Below are positions 45,450-54,055 of a stretch of 64,000 nucleotides of DNA, in pieces. The translations under genes and the position numbers were made by a program. Position 1 is the first letter of the stretch. Each line of letters begins with the position of its first letter. The notes beneath the pieces are model-generated. The model did no database searches. It was not told where the DNA came from and worked only from the letters and a program-made list of their open reading frames with translations. The DNA comes from Phocaeicola sp. (GTDB lineage: Bacteria > Bacteroidota > Bacteroidia > Bacteroidales > Bacteroidaceae), in NCBI GenBank assembly GCA_022764505.1, contig JALEQJ010000040.1, positions 53,540 through 117,539 of the forward strand. The letters run 5' to 3'.

Positions 45450-46511
45450 TTATTCTCTATTGCTGATGTAGGTTCTCCAACGCTCTAATAAAGCCTGCAT
45501 ATCTGCGGGCAACTCTGTAGTGAAGAACATATTTTCTCCCGTAGTAGGGTGTACAAAGCCCAAAGTTTTGGCATGAAGGGCTTGGCGCGAACAGGTATCA
45601 AAGCAGTTCTGAACGAATTGCTTATACTTGGAAAAGTGTGTACCTTTCAGAATTTCGTGTCCTCCATACCGCTCATCGTTGAAGAGGGTATGCCCTATAT
45701 ATTTCATATGCACACGTATCTGGTGGGTACGTCCGGTTTCCAATTTACATTTTACCAAGGTAACATAACCTATGCGTTCCATAACTTCGTAATGCGTAAC
45801 AGCGTGCTTGCCCTGTGCCGGGTCTTCAAGTACTGCCATTTGCATTCTATCTTTGGGATTTCTACCTATGTTTCCTTCTACAGTTCCTTGATCTTCTGTT
45901 ATAAGTCCCCACACCAAAGCATTGTATTCTCTTTGTGTAGTTTTATTGTAGAATTGCAGTCCCAAGTGTGTTTTGGCTTCGGGTGTTTTGGCTACCACAA
46001 GTAAACCGGAAGTATCTTTATCTATGCGGTGTACCAAGCCTACTTGAGGGTCATTGGGGTCATAAGAAGGCACATCTTTAAGGTGCCAAGCTATGGCATT
46101 GACCAACGTCCCATGATAATTGCCACAACCGGGGTGTACCACCAATCCTGCCGGCTTGTTGATGACCATAAGCTGGGCATCTTCATAGACCACGTCCAAA
46201 GGTATATCTTCTGCTTTTATATCATTCTCGTAACGTGGACGATCCAACATCAATGTGAGGACATCTCCTCCTTTCACTTTATAACTACTCTTCACAGGCT
46301 TATCATTTGCCATAATAAAACCTGCATCTGCAGCTTGTTGGATTCTGTTACGGGAAGAGTGTACTAACCTCTCAAACAGATACTTGTCTATGCGTACCGG
46401 CGTTTGTCCTTTGTCTACTACAACCCTAAAATGTTCATAGAGTTCACTACTTTCCTCTACGCCAAGTTCATCTTCTATCCAGTCCTCTTCTATTTCTGCT
46501 TGCTTGCTCAT
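45450..46511 (-). CDS. RluA-family (RluD-like) rRNA pseudouridine synthase
   Basis: A 353-aa protein with an N-terminal S4 RNA-binding domain (VRIDKYLFERLVHSSRNRIQ) and a RluA-type catalytic domain with the conserved aspartate in VGLVHRIDKDTSGLLVVAKT. Domain order and length match RluD, which modifies helix 69 of 23S rRNA, but other RluA enzymes share this form. It starts with an acidic stretch (EIEEDWIEDELGVEESSELYE region) not present in E. coli RluD. It lies six bases downstream of the PASTA protein gene. Confidence 0.9.
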   Translation of the reverse strand: MSKQAEIEEDWIEDELGVEESSELYEHFRVVVDKGQTPVRIDKYLFERLVHSSRNRIQQAADAGFIMANDKPVKSSYKVKGGDVLTLMLDRPRYENDIKAEDIPLDVVYEDAQLMVINKPAGLVVHPGCGNYHGTLVNAIAWHLKDVPSYDPNDPQVGLVHRIDKDTSGLLVVAKTPEAKTHLGLQFYNKTTQREYNALVWGLITEDQGTVEGNIGRNPKDRMQMAVLEDPAQGKHAVTHYEVMERIGYVTLVKCKLETGRTHQIRVHMKYIGHTLFNDERYGGHEILKGTHFSKYKQFVQNCFDTCSRQALHAKTLGFVHPTTGENMFFTTELPADMQALLERWRTYISNRE

Positions 46512-46517
46512 CTCTAC

Positions 46518-47252
46518 TTAAAACCAGTCATGTTCTTTGTTCGGAGGAGGGGGAGGAGTTTTCTTTTTCTCCGAGGTAGTGGCGGCAGGAGAAGTTGTTT
46601 TCTTTTCTCCTACATTGCTTGTAGTAGGTATCTCCATTTCGTCCTCTGCTGTAAGAAATTGTTTATAGTACTCCTCTTCTGCTATAGAGTCTTGCATCAC
46701 AGAATTTCCCACTACCACGGTGAGAATGGCGTTATAAGGCACTTTATCTCCTGTCTGAATAGATATACTTCCTCGTTTGATACCATACACCCAATCCTGT
46801 TCTCCTGCTATGTACTCCGGTGCTGTAAGACGGAAGCCCATAGCTCGGAGTTTAGCCTCAGCTTGCCTCAAGGAGCTGTTATCTATTATATCCGGTATTT
46901 TTATGGTTGGGGCACTTTTACTACTTACAGTAAGATAAATGGTTCTACCCGGTTTCACGTGTGTACCTGCCGCCGGTATCTGCTCCAAAATAGTTCCTAC
47001 AGGCAACTGTGGGTTGTAAATAGAATCTACAATTTGCGCCTCCAAATCTTCCTTTTCCAAGACTTCTATGGCTTGCGTTTCTATAAGGTTAAGTACTTTG
47101 GGGACTGTACGCTCTTCTCCGTGGTGTGTATATAAACTGAGTACTACCGTACTGAGATACATCAGCAAGAGCAATACAACGAAAACAGCTATCAGGTTTA
47201 ACCAAAAACGCCGATTTGCCTTCCACGAAAAGAAATCTTTGAGTGAAATCAT
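46518..47252 (-). CDS. PASTA-domain membrane protein
   Basis: A 244-aa protein with one N-terminal membrane segment (LNLIAVFVVLLLLMYLSTVVL) and PASTA repeats outside, for example TVPKVLNLIETQAIEVLE and IKIPDIIDNSSLRQAEAKLR. The tail is proline- and lysine-rich (KKTPPPPPNKEHDWF). PASTA domains bind muropeptides or stabilise division proteins. No kinase domain is fused, unlike PknB/Stk proteins. Next to ddl and the rluD-like gene this is a common Bacteroidota order. The role is probably in cell-wall sensing or synthesis. Confidence 0.87.
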   Translation of the reverse strand: MISLKDFFSWKANRRFWLNLIAVFVVLLLLMYLSTVVLSLYTHHGEERTVPKVLNLIETQAIEVLEKEDLEAQIVDSIYNPQLPVGTILEQIPAAGTHVKPGRTIYLTVSSKSAPTIKIPDIIDNSSLRQAEAKLRAMGFRLTAPEYIAGEQDWVYGIKRGSISIQTGDKVPYNAILTVVVGNSVMQDSIAEEEYYKQFLTAEDEMEIPTTSNVGEKKTTSPAATTSEKKKTPPPPPNKEHDWF

Positions 47253-47480
47253 ATCTATATAATCTATTTAGAAAGACAAAGATACGCTCTCTTTTGCAGT
47301 TTACTGATTTTTACCCTTGTTTTTTATTTACGATTCTCCTATAATGACTCCAATAAACTACAGAAGAGCTCCTAATTACAACTGTCGAGAACCGGGATTT
47401 TCCCTGCTACCTGCAACAGATTGGAAGCTTAAACTACAGTTTAGAGCGTACAGCAATCTCTGTTAGTTTATTCCCTATCC

Positions 47481-47554
47481 AAGTTTATATAAACCACAGC
47501 ACGAAATATATAGACTTAAGTGTAGTTTATATATTTCGTGCCGGAAGTTTATAC
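47481..47554. repeat. Dispersed TTTATATAAA-type repeat, copy C
   Basis: AAGTTTATATAAACC-like units at 47481, about 47523 and 47544, plus an inverted repeat with 13-bp arms, CACGAAATATATA (47500-47512) and its exact reverse complement (47528-47540). The remaining 47253-47585 gap has no gene. Confidence 0.5.
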
Positions 47555-47585
47555 TTTTCTTGCTATACGCAGACAAGAAAGATAG

Positions 47586-48287
47586 TTATAACAATCCTTT
47601 CAAATGAAGGGTATGCAACCCTACAAGCGCCGCTGTTTCTGTGCGTAAACGAGAATCGCTCAGAGAAACTCCTTCATACCCCATACTGAGGGCTCTTTCT
47701 ATTTCTTCCGTACTGAAATCTCCTTCGGGGCCAATAAGTAAAATAGAACTGTCTGCAGTAGGAATTTGTACCAAATTTTTCTTTGGAAAGTCTTGGCAGT
47801 GCGCTATAAATCGCTGTGTAGCAGTATGCGTCTGTAGAAAACGATGAAAATCCACCATTTCATGTACTACAGGAAGTGCCGCTTTGAGGGACTGCTTCAT
47901 AGCAGACAGCACGATTTTCTCTATTCGCTCTGTCTTGATAACTTTTCGCTCCGAATAGCGGGTATGCAAAAAAGAAATCTCATCTACACCTATTTCTGTG
48001 GCTTTTTCTACAAGCCATTCCATTCTATCCATATTCTTGGTAGGAGCCAAAGCTAAGTGCAAATGTCCCTTCCATGGCTTCTCTATGACAGTAGACGACA
48101 GGATTTCCACGCTACAATGCTTACCGGTAGTACCCGTAATAAGGGCTTCGTAGAAAAAACCTTTTCCATCTGTGAGCTGAATAGTATCTCCTATCTCTTT
48201 TCGCAAAACCCGCAGACAGTGCTGTGCTTCTTCTATAGGTAATTCTATGTTTTTTCCACTTATATCGGGACAATAAAATAATTGCAT
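47586..48287 (-). CDS. rsmE: 16S rRNA (uracil-1498-N3) methyltransferase
   Basis: A 233-aa SPOUT methyltransferase. N-terminal PUA-like part with HCLRVLRKEIGDTIQLTDG; C-terminal knot with KNMDRMEWLVEKATEIGVDE, LLIGPEGDFSTEEIERAL and LSDSRLRTETAALVGLHTL, all typical of RsmE. It methylates U1498 in 16S rRNA. Length is normal. It sits 15 bases downstream of the CI/S24 regulator gene on the same strand, probably in the same transcript. Confidence 0.94.
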   Translation of the reverse strand: MQLFYCPDISGKNIELPIEEAQHCLRVLRKEIGDTIQLTDGKGFFYEALITGTTGKHCSVEILSSTVIEKPWKGHLHLALAPTKNMDRMEWLVEKATEIGVDEISFLHTRYSERKVIKTERIEKIVLSAMKQSLKAALPVVHEMVDFHRFLQTHTATQRFIAHCQDFPKKNLVQIPTADSSILLIGPEGDFSTEEIERALSMGYEGVSLSDSRLRTETAALVGLHTLHLKGLL

Positions 48288-48302
48288 AATGCAAGGGTAA
48301 AA

Positions 48303-49013
48303 TTAAATCATGCAATGTCTGCGAATGGAAAATTTCACCAGTGCCATCGCATTGATAGATGTAAGGCTGATGTCTTTGGGTTCGTGATGCGGATTGTAAC
48401 TCACCAATTTGATACAGCCACTCCGTTCGGAACGATTCACATACTTCACTGCAAGGTATTCATTGTCATTCCTTATAAAGGACACAATATACATTTCTCC
48501 GTAAATAATTTCATCGAAATCTACCAGCTCCTTATATCCCACTATATCTCCGGACTTTAATATAGGATACATACTATCTCCACAAACATGGATTGCACCA
48601 TCGCAAGCAGGGATATTGGGGATAGAAATTTCTCCCAATAAGTATTGTCCTTTTTGTTCAAAAAGCGTACGCAAATTGGCGGCGGCAGATATATCATAAA
48701 GAGCTACAGTACGATCATCTTTCTTCTCTACACTTTTAGGTATGTGAATTAAATTTACCTCACCCTCTACTTCTTCCGTCTTTATATAACGCTGACTTCT
48801 TTTGGGACTTCCCTTACCCAACAAAAGCCAGTTATAATCTACATCTTTGAATTTCTCCAACACTAAAGGGAAGTCTATACTATTGCGAGATAACCAGTTG
48901 GATAATGCCGGACGGGATATTCCAAGATATTCCGCCAACTGCCCGTCCGTTCGGAAATTGAGTAACATTTTGGCGCGTGTTACAATACCCGCCACATCTA
49001 AAAAGGTATCCAT
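48303..49013 (-). CDS. CI-type repressor with S24 peptidase domain
   Basis: A 236-aa LexA/CI-like regulator. The N-terminal helix-turn-helix spans about residues 10-70 (DGQLAEYLGISRPALSNWLSR). The C-terminal S24 peptidase has serine motif HVCGDSMYPILKSGD and lysine motif EYLAVKYVNR; both catalytic residues look present. The expected alanine-glycine cleavage bond between the domains is not obvious in the linker, so self-cleavage is uncertain. It is divergent from a small zinc-ribbon gene (49211) and could control it through the 200-base region between them. No phage genes are around, so this is a chromosomal regulator or a domesticated one. Confidence 0.85.
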   Translation of the reverse strand: MDTFLDVAGIVTRAKMLLNFRTDGQLAEYLGISRPALSNWLSRNSIDFPLVLEKFKDVDYNWLLLGKGSPKRSQRYIKTEEVEGEVNLIHIPKSVEKKDDRTVALYDISAAANLRTLFEQKGQYLLGEISIPNIPACDGAIHVCGDSMYPILKSGDIVGYKELVDFDEIIYGEMYIVSFIRNDNEYLAVKYVNRSERSGCIKLVSYNPHHEPKDISLTSINAMALVKFSIRRHCMI

Positions 49014-49068
49014 ATATATTTTTATTTATATTTTCTTTCAAAACAATGTTTTCATTCGGTGAATTTCT

Positions 49069-49076
49069 TACCTTTG
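49069..49076 (+). promoter_or_regulatory. -7 element for the zinc-ribbon gene
   Basis: TACCTTTG, an exact TAnnTTTG box, 135 bases upstream of ATG 49211. The leader between them has direct repeats of AAAAAATGCT (near 49140-49160) and a GCTC-TTT-GAGC palindrome that could be operators for the divergent CI-like regulator. Confidence 0.5.
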
Positions 49077-49210
49077 TAGCAAGCGATTCTTCCATATAAA
49101 TGTGTTTCAAAAATAAAAAGAAAGATGTTTGTATGAAAAAAAATGCTACAAAAAATGCTCTTTGAGCAAAAGAACCTAACTATTTAATCTTTAATTAAAC
49201 ATTTAACCTA

Positions 49211-49618
49211 ATGAAAACAGAACACCCAACCATTCGCACACACGAAAGCACTCAGCTTTCATGCGCAAAAGAAGAGAGAAGAATCTCCCCAGAAATTTTA
49301 TTTGTAAAAAACGATCCGTCAGCTACAGCCATCTGTAAAAAATGCAAGAAAACACTACCTCTATCTTACTTTTATAAAAGAGGAAAAGGTATGTTGGACT
49401 ACTACTGCAAATCCTGTCGTTGTATGGCAAGCAAAACACAATACGCCAAACGAATTGCAACCGAAACCACCTCTCATATACGCCAGTCCTTCGTAGAAGA
49501 GACAGACAGAGGAAAACGCATACTACTGCTCTTGCAAGCCAAACGTAAGGTGAAAGAAAGCATAAAACGAAAGACACAGCTAAGACGAGAACAAGAAGAG
49601 GCAGAGTTCTTTTCTTAA
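49211..49618 (+). CDS. Small zinc-ribbon, basic protein of unknown function
   Basis: A 135-aa protein. A four-cysteine module lies at about residues 42-75: ICKKCKKTLPLSYFYKRGKG then LDYYCKSCRC, the layout seen in zinc knuckles at the front of some HNH or phage endonuclease-like proteins. No HNH catalytic motif follows; the C-terminal half is a strongly basic helix (QAKRKVKESIKRKTQLRREQ). This suggests nucleic-acid binding. It is divergent from a CI/S24 repressor and is ended by a strong terminator. I do not recognise a named family. Confidence 0.65.
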   Translation: MKTEHPTIRTHESTQLSCAKEERRISPEILFVKNDPSATAICKKCKKTLPLSYFYKRGKGMLDYYCKSCRCMASKTQYAKRIATETTSHIRQSFVEETDRGKRILLLLQAKRKVKESIKRKTQLRREQEEAEFFS

Positions 49619-49670
49619 CAAAGGAATAAGACTTGTCTCGTCCTGAACAGTCATCACAGTTATTCTATAA

Positions 49671-49716
49671 AAAAGCAAACAGTTCGGCAAGTATAATCCC
49701 TGAACTGTTTGCTTTT
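49671..49716 (+). terminator. Terminator after the zinc-ribbon gene
   Basis: A perfect 15-bp stem, 49671-49685 with 49702-49716 (core GCAAACAGTTC), followed by T. Confidence 0.87.
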
Positions 49717-49802
49717 TAGTTCCCGTTTCTTCCTTCTTGAAGTCTTTAGATATAACCATATTTCAGAAACAAAGATCTAAACATTAAAAAAAGCAAAAAA
49801 AA

Positions 49803-49831
49803 TTGACCCTGTTGTTTTTTTTTTTTCTTTG
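49803..49831 (+). promoter_or_regulatory. Fimbrial operon promoter with 12-T tract
   Basis: TTG (49803-49805), an 18-base spacer, then TTTCTTTG (49824-49831), one base off TAnnTTTG. The spacer and the start of the -7 box are made of a run of 12 T (49815-49826), so its length would set the spacing. About 290 bases of leader follow before the first gene, containing no ORF beyond a 7-codon one at 49860. Confidence 0.5.
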
Positions 49832-50122
49832 CCCCGAAATTAATGCAACACAAACAAAATGGAAACAAAAAGGTATGAATGATACTGAACACTCATCTTT
49901 CCGTATTTAGAGTTGTAGACTCTTATATTCCTTTTTACTCGGATTTGGTACTCTTCGCTTATGAAAATATATAAGGAGAAATAGACCAAGAAAAAGGAAA
50001 CAATTCAAAAGCCCAAGACTAATCACAAGAAGGCAAAACCCTACAAATCAAGATTTAACAATATAATCCGCCCTAAAACAGGCGTTAGTTAATATACTTA
50101 ATATAATAAAAAAACAATCATT

Positions 50123-50698
50123 ATGCGAATTAGATTGCTCGCTGTTTTGTTCTGCGTTTCAATGCCTGCCTTTTATGGCAAGGCACAAGAAATAGCACTG
50201 AAGACAAATATGTTGGTCGATGTGGCTCTGCCCACACCCAACCTTACTGTTGAGTTTAATGTAGGCAAAAAGCAAACGCTTGAGGTAATGGGCGTTTTAA
50301 ATCCTTTCACTTACAGAAACAACAAGAAGATGAAGCTTTGGGCTATTCAGCCTGCATGGCGTTATTGGTTTTGTTCTCCTTTTAATGGTTGGTTTGTCGG
50401 TGTCCATGCCCATACAGGTCAATTTAACGTAGGTAATTATCGTTTTCCTTTCGGCATCTTTCCGGCAGCTAAGGAACATCGCTATCAAGGCTGGATGGTA
50501 GGTGGTGGTGTGTCCGTAGGCTATCAGTGGGCACTTTCAAAACACTGGGGATTAGAATTCGAGATAGGCGGAGGTTATACTCATTTTGACTATGAGCGCT
50601 TTAAGTGTGCCAAATGCGGAACAAAGGAAAAGAGCGATAATAAAGGTTTTTTAGGTCCTACAAAAGTCGCAATCTCATTAGTTTATATAATAAAATAA
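50123..50698 (+). CDS. DUF3575 outer-membrane-type protein of the fimbrial operon
   Basis: A 191-aa protein with signal peptide (MRIRLLAVLFCVSMPAFYGKA, cut near AQE). The rest alternates hydrophobic and polar residues as in a small beta barrel, for example IALKTNMLVDVALPTPNLTV and MVGGGVSVGYQWALSKHWGLE. It matches the DUF3575 family that precedes DUF3868 and fimbrillin genes in Bacteroidales fimbrial loci. It may form an outer-membrane barrel serving fimbria export or anchoring; this is not established. It is the first gene of the operon, 13 bases before the DUF3868 gene. Confidence 0.83.
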   Translation: MRIRLLAVLFCVSMPAFYGKAQEIALKTNMLVDVALPTPNLTVEFNVGKKQTLEVMGVLNPFTYRNNKKMKLWAIQPAWRYWFCSPFNGWFVGVHAHTGQFNVGNYRFPFGIFPAAKEHRYQGWMVGGGVSVGYQWALSKHWGLEFEIGGGYTHFDYERFKCAKCGTKEKSDNKGFLGPTKVAISLVYIIK

Positions 50699-50711
50699 CA
50701 AGGAAAGAACT

Positions 50712-52160
50712 ATGTTAACAAATATCTTTAAGAACTGTTTACTACTCTCGTTGACCTTTTTCTCTCTGTCTTCTTTTGCAACGGAAAGTGTAGGTCCTCA
50801 CTTTAAGGTACAAAAACCCTATCGTGACGGAGACTCTGTAAGAGCAAAAATGACTGTTGTGTTGGATAATGTAGATCTCAAAAAGCAGACTTTACTCATA
50901 CTTACTCCTTATCTCACAGCTGATAATGGAGAGAAGTCTTATACACTTAGTCCCATCTATGTGGGTGGTCACAACGCACTTATACAATATGAGCGACAAG
51001 CGAAAAAGTTCAATGGTGGTATAACTCCTTTGGCTGTTGTCCGTCGTAAGAACGGAAAGCCACAGCAAATAGAAGTTCTGCTGTCAGCTCCTTATCGCAA
51101 TTGGATGTCGGAAGCGGCACTTGCTGTAAAAGAGAAAACACATGGCTGTGCAGGCTGTGATTTGGGAGAAAGCAACTATAATGTAGCTCGCAATTTCTTT
51201 GGAGAACTTTATATTCCCCACTATCAGCTGGCTTATATAGAGCCAAAGGCAGAAATGAATAAGGTGAGAAATGAAAAGTTTGCGGCACACTTTGCTTTCA
51301 TTGTATCTAATTCCACATTAAAGCGTGATTATCGCAATAACAAACTTGAACTGGATCGTGTAGATAGCATAACCAATAACATTCTTCAGAATAAAGATTT
51401 GAAAGTGTCCACCGTGTCTATAGATGGCTATGCATCACCGGAAGGAAACGAGACTACCAATCTTGATTTATCACAAAGCAGAGCGCAAGCATTGGTAAAC
51501 TATCTGGTTTCCAAGTTCCAATTACCTGCAAGCATGTTCCATGTGCAAGGTCATGGAGAAGATTGGAAAGGATTAATTCAACAAATTTCCAATTCTGAAA
51601 TGGACTGGAAAAACGAAGTGTTGGATATCATAAACAACTATAGTGGGCAGACACGCAAAGAAAAATTGGCTGCGATACATGGAGGTAACCCTTATCGGTT
51701 CCTGTTGCTCAACTTTTATCCCCTCCTCCGCCGTACGGAATATACGCTCCAGTTCAGCGTGAAAGCTTTTAGCTTGGAAGAGGCAATAGCCTATATGAAG
51801 ACGAAACCACATTTGCTGAGCCTTAACGAAATGTATATGGTGGCAAACAGCTATCCGGAAGGAAGTGAAGAAAGAAAAGCAGCATTCCGCACAGCTGCAA
51901 CCATTTATCCTAAAGACCCTGTGAGCATGGCAAATCTTGCAGCCTTAGGAATATCGGAAGGCACCGTAGATAATGCAACCGAAACATTGCTGAAGGAGGT
52001 TGGCAATCAGAAACAAGCCATTAACAACTTGGGTGTACTCAATGCAAAGAAAGGAAACTTCGTAAGAGCAAAGGAACTTTTTATGCAAGTGCATGACATG
52101 CCCGAGGCACAGCATAACCTTAAAGAAATAGAGAAGGTGCAAGAAAGCATGCTTCGCTAA
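50712..52160 (+). CDS. DUF3868/OmpA-like protein of the fimbrial operon
   Basis: A 482-aa exported protein with signal peptide (LLLSLTFFSLSSFATES). The N-terminal DUF3868 part contains a CAGC pair (THGCAGCDLGESNY). The middle OmpA-like domain has DGYASPEGNETTNLDLSQSR and HGHG-like VQGHGEDWKGL, and the C-terminal part has short helical repeats (RKAAFRTAATIYPKDP). It probably holds peptidoglycan through the OmpA-like part. A chromosomal relative lies at 18388-20064. It is located between the DUF3575 gene and the major fimbrillin, as in other Bacteroidales loci. Confidence 0.83.
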   Translation: MLTNIFKNCLLLSLTFFSLSSFATESVGPHFKVQKPYRDGDSVRAKMTVVLDNVDLKKQTLLILTPYLTADNGEKSYTLSPIYVGGHNALIQYERQAKKFNGGITPLAVVRRKNGKPQQIEVLLSAPYRNWMSEAALAVKEKTHGCAGCDLGESNYNVARNFFGELYIPHYQLAYIEPKAEMNKVRNEKFAAHFAFIVSNSTLKRDYRNNKLELDRVDSITNNILQNKDLKVSTVSIDGYASPEGNETTNLDLSQSRAQALVNYLVSKFQLPASMFHVQGHGEDWKGLIQQISNSEMDWKNEVLDIINNYSGQTRKEKLAAIHGGNPYRFLLLNFYPLLRRTEYTLQFSVKAFSLEEAIAYMKTKPHLLSLNEMYMVANSYPEGSEERKAAFRTAATIYPKDPVSMANLAALGISEGTVDNATETLLKEVGNQKQAINNLGVLNAKKGNFVRAKELFMQVHDMPEAQHNLKEIEKVQESMLR

Positions 52161-52214
52161 TTAAGAAAAAGAGATAAAAAACAAAATATTCTATTATTTA
52201 ATTTAGTTATTTTT

Positions 52215-53945
52215 ATGAACAAAATCTTAGTAAAAGTAGCTGCCTTTGTCCTTGGTTTAGGACTTATGACAGCATGTACAAACAATGATGAGCCGGACAA
52301 TGGCAACACTGCTTCAGCAGGTAGCACATACATGTCTGTTGCTATCAATCTCAATACAGCTGGAGGCTCTCGTGCAGACGGTCAGGAAGACACAGCGGGT
52401 AATCCGGATAACAATTTCGTAGGAAAGTGGGCCGGTAAGGATAAAATTAAGACTATCGATGTTTACGTTTTTAATAATACAGACCTACTTGAAGCCTATC
52501 AATCTTTCGTTGCCGGTCAATTTCAAGTTCATGGTGCCGCTGCAGATCACTCTGTAACAATTACCCCTTCCAAGGGTATTAAGGTTTTACCTGGGGACAA
52601 GAAAGTATATGTAGTGGTAAATCCAACAACAGAAACACAGAACTTTTTGCCACACGTAGTTAACACAACTACACTTGCAGAATTCCAAGCAAAATATGAG
52701 AATGTGGCAGACGTTGCCACAAACAACCTTGCGCCTGCCGTAGAAAATAATCTTACTGCTACAGTAAAAACTCCTGCAGACAAGATTGCCTCTGTAGATA
52801 GTGATAACACAGATGTCATCACCATGACTGCTATAGAACTTGCTTCTGTTGCTGTGGTCGATAATGTTAGTGAGGCCGCAACATTGAGCGGGAACACAAC
52901 AAACCGTGCAAAGCTGACTGTAAAGCGCGCTGTAGCTCGTGTTATGGTAACAACAAAAGCAGAAAGCTTTGAGATAAAAGGTGATGATGCCTTAACTGCC
53001 ACTGTTGAGACAGAGGAAGTGTTAGGTACTATAAAAAACATTAAGTATGTTGTGGCACAAGGTGAAAAATCTCTTTATTTCATGCAACGCAAAGGTGGCA
53101 CTACAGACTTGACTTACAAGACACCTAATTCTTCATATGTAGCTAATGGCACTAATTATACATGGGATAAAGCCGGCAACATGTATGATTACTCCGGTTT
53201 GTGGAAGAATAGTGGCTCTACAAATATACAAGGTATTCCAGTTCCAACCAAAGCCCTTTATGATGCTACTGCATCTACCGCATTAAGCAAGATTACAGCA
53301 GACTTGGTCACTCAATTAAACGGTGAGTTTATTTTACCCAACACACATACATGGGGTGCCACTCAAGACGCTTCCGGATATCGCAAGGCAAATACAGCTT
53401 ATATCCTTGTACGTGCTCAATTTACTCCAAAGAAGGTTGTAATGGACAATGGTAGTATAAACGATGCCTATACAGAAGGAAAGACATTCTATCTGGGTGC
53501 AAACGGTGTCTTCTATGAATCGGTAACTGCTGCCAGAGATGCAAGTAAGAAAGGTGTAGCCGGTCAAACTGCTGCTAAATACGAAAAAGGTAAAGTCCTA
53601 TATTTTGCATGGATAAATCCGGATCATGCTGATACAGGTAAATGGATCAATTCTCCTATAAACCGCAATAACATTTACCATGTACAAATAAACGGTTTCA
53701 AGAGAATCGGTGCAAACTGGAATCCATTGGTTCCAAATCACCCTAATAATCCAACAGATCCAACAAATAATCCCAATAATCCAGATCCAAAACCGGGAGA
53801 TGAAGATCCTCAAAATCCAAATGAGCCTGAAAATCCTCCTGTAGATCCAAAAGATCCTTTGACTCCAAAAGAAACTTGGATGTCTGTTCAGACAACGATT
53901 TTACCTTGGAATGTTCATTCTTATGCTGTCATTCTTGACATTTAA
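52215..53945 (+). CDS. Major fimbrillin (Mfa1/FimA-type)
   Basis: A 576-aa lipoprotein precursor: signal MNKILVKVAAFVLGLGLMTA with Cys 21. After the first beta strand comes AGGSRADGQE with Arg 53, in the place where FimA and Mfa1 of Porphyromonas gingivalis are cut by Arg-gingipain before polymerising. A proline/asparagine-rich spacer lies at about residues 500-555 (PNNPTDPTNNPNNPDPKPGD). The C-terminal donor-like strand is TTILPWNVHSYAVILDI. It is followed by a strong hairpin (53976-54011) that would favour its expression over later genes, which fits a major shaft subunit. Confidence 0.87.
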   Translation: MNKILVKVAAFVLGLGLMTACTNNDEPDNGNTASAGSTYMSVAINLNTAGGSRADGQEDTAGNPDNNFVGKWAGKDKIKTIDVYVFNNTDLLEAYQSFVAGQFQVHGAAADHSVTITPSKGIKVLPGDKKVYVVVNPTTETQNFLPHVVNTTTLAEFQAKYENVADVATNNLAPAVENNLTATVKTPADKIASVDSDNTDVITMTAIELASVAVVDNVSEAATLSGNTTNRAKLTVKRAVARVMVTTKAESFEIKGDDALTATVETEEVLGTIKNIKYVVAQGEKSLYFMQRKGGTTDLTYKTPNSSYVANGTNYTWDKAGNMYDYSGLWKNSGSTNIQGIPVPTKALYDATASTALSKITADLVTQLNGEFILPNTHTWGATQDASGYRKANTAYILVRAQFTPKKVVMDNGSINDAYTEGKTFYLGANGVFYESVTAARDASKKGVAGQTAAKYEKGKVLYFAWINPDHADTGKWINSPINRNNIYHVQINGFKRIGANWNPLVPNHPNNPTDPTNNPNNPDPKPGDEDPQNPNEPENPPVDPKDPLTPKETWMSVQTTILPWNVHSYAVILDI

Positions 53946-53975
53946 TTGACTGTTTCCAACTAAATAAAACCATAA

Positions 53976-54011
53976 AAATCGGGAGGAGAACTCCTGTTCT
54001 CCTCCTGATTT
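53976..54011 (+). terminator. Hairpin after the major fimbrillin (attenuator)
   Basis: A 16-bp stem with one G-T pair, 53976-53991 with 53996-54011 (core GGAGGAGAAC), and a 4-base loop, ending in TTTT. It sits inside the operon, so partial read-through is expected. Confidence 0.75.
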
Positions 54012-54055
54012 TCAAAAAAAATAAATTCCGAAGTATTTATAACAGCAGAAAAAAA

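Noticed and set aside
49860..49884. Seven-codon frame (METKRYE) in the fimbrial leader
   Set aside because: Too short to separate from chance and without an attenuator hairpin directly after it.
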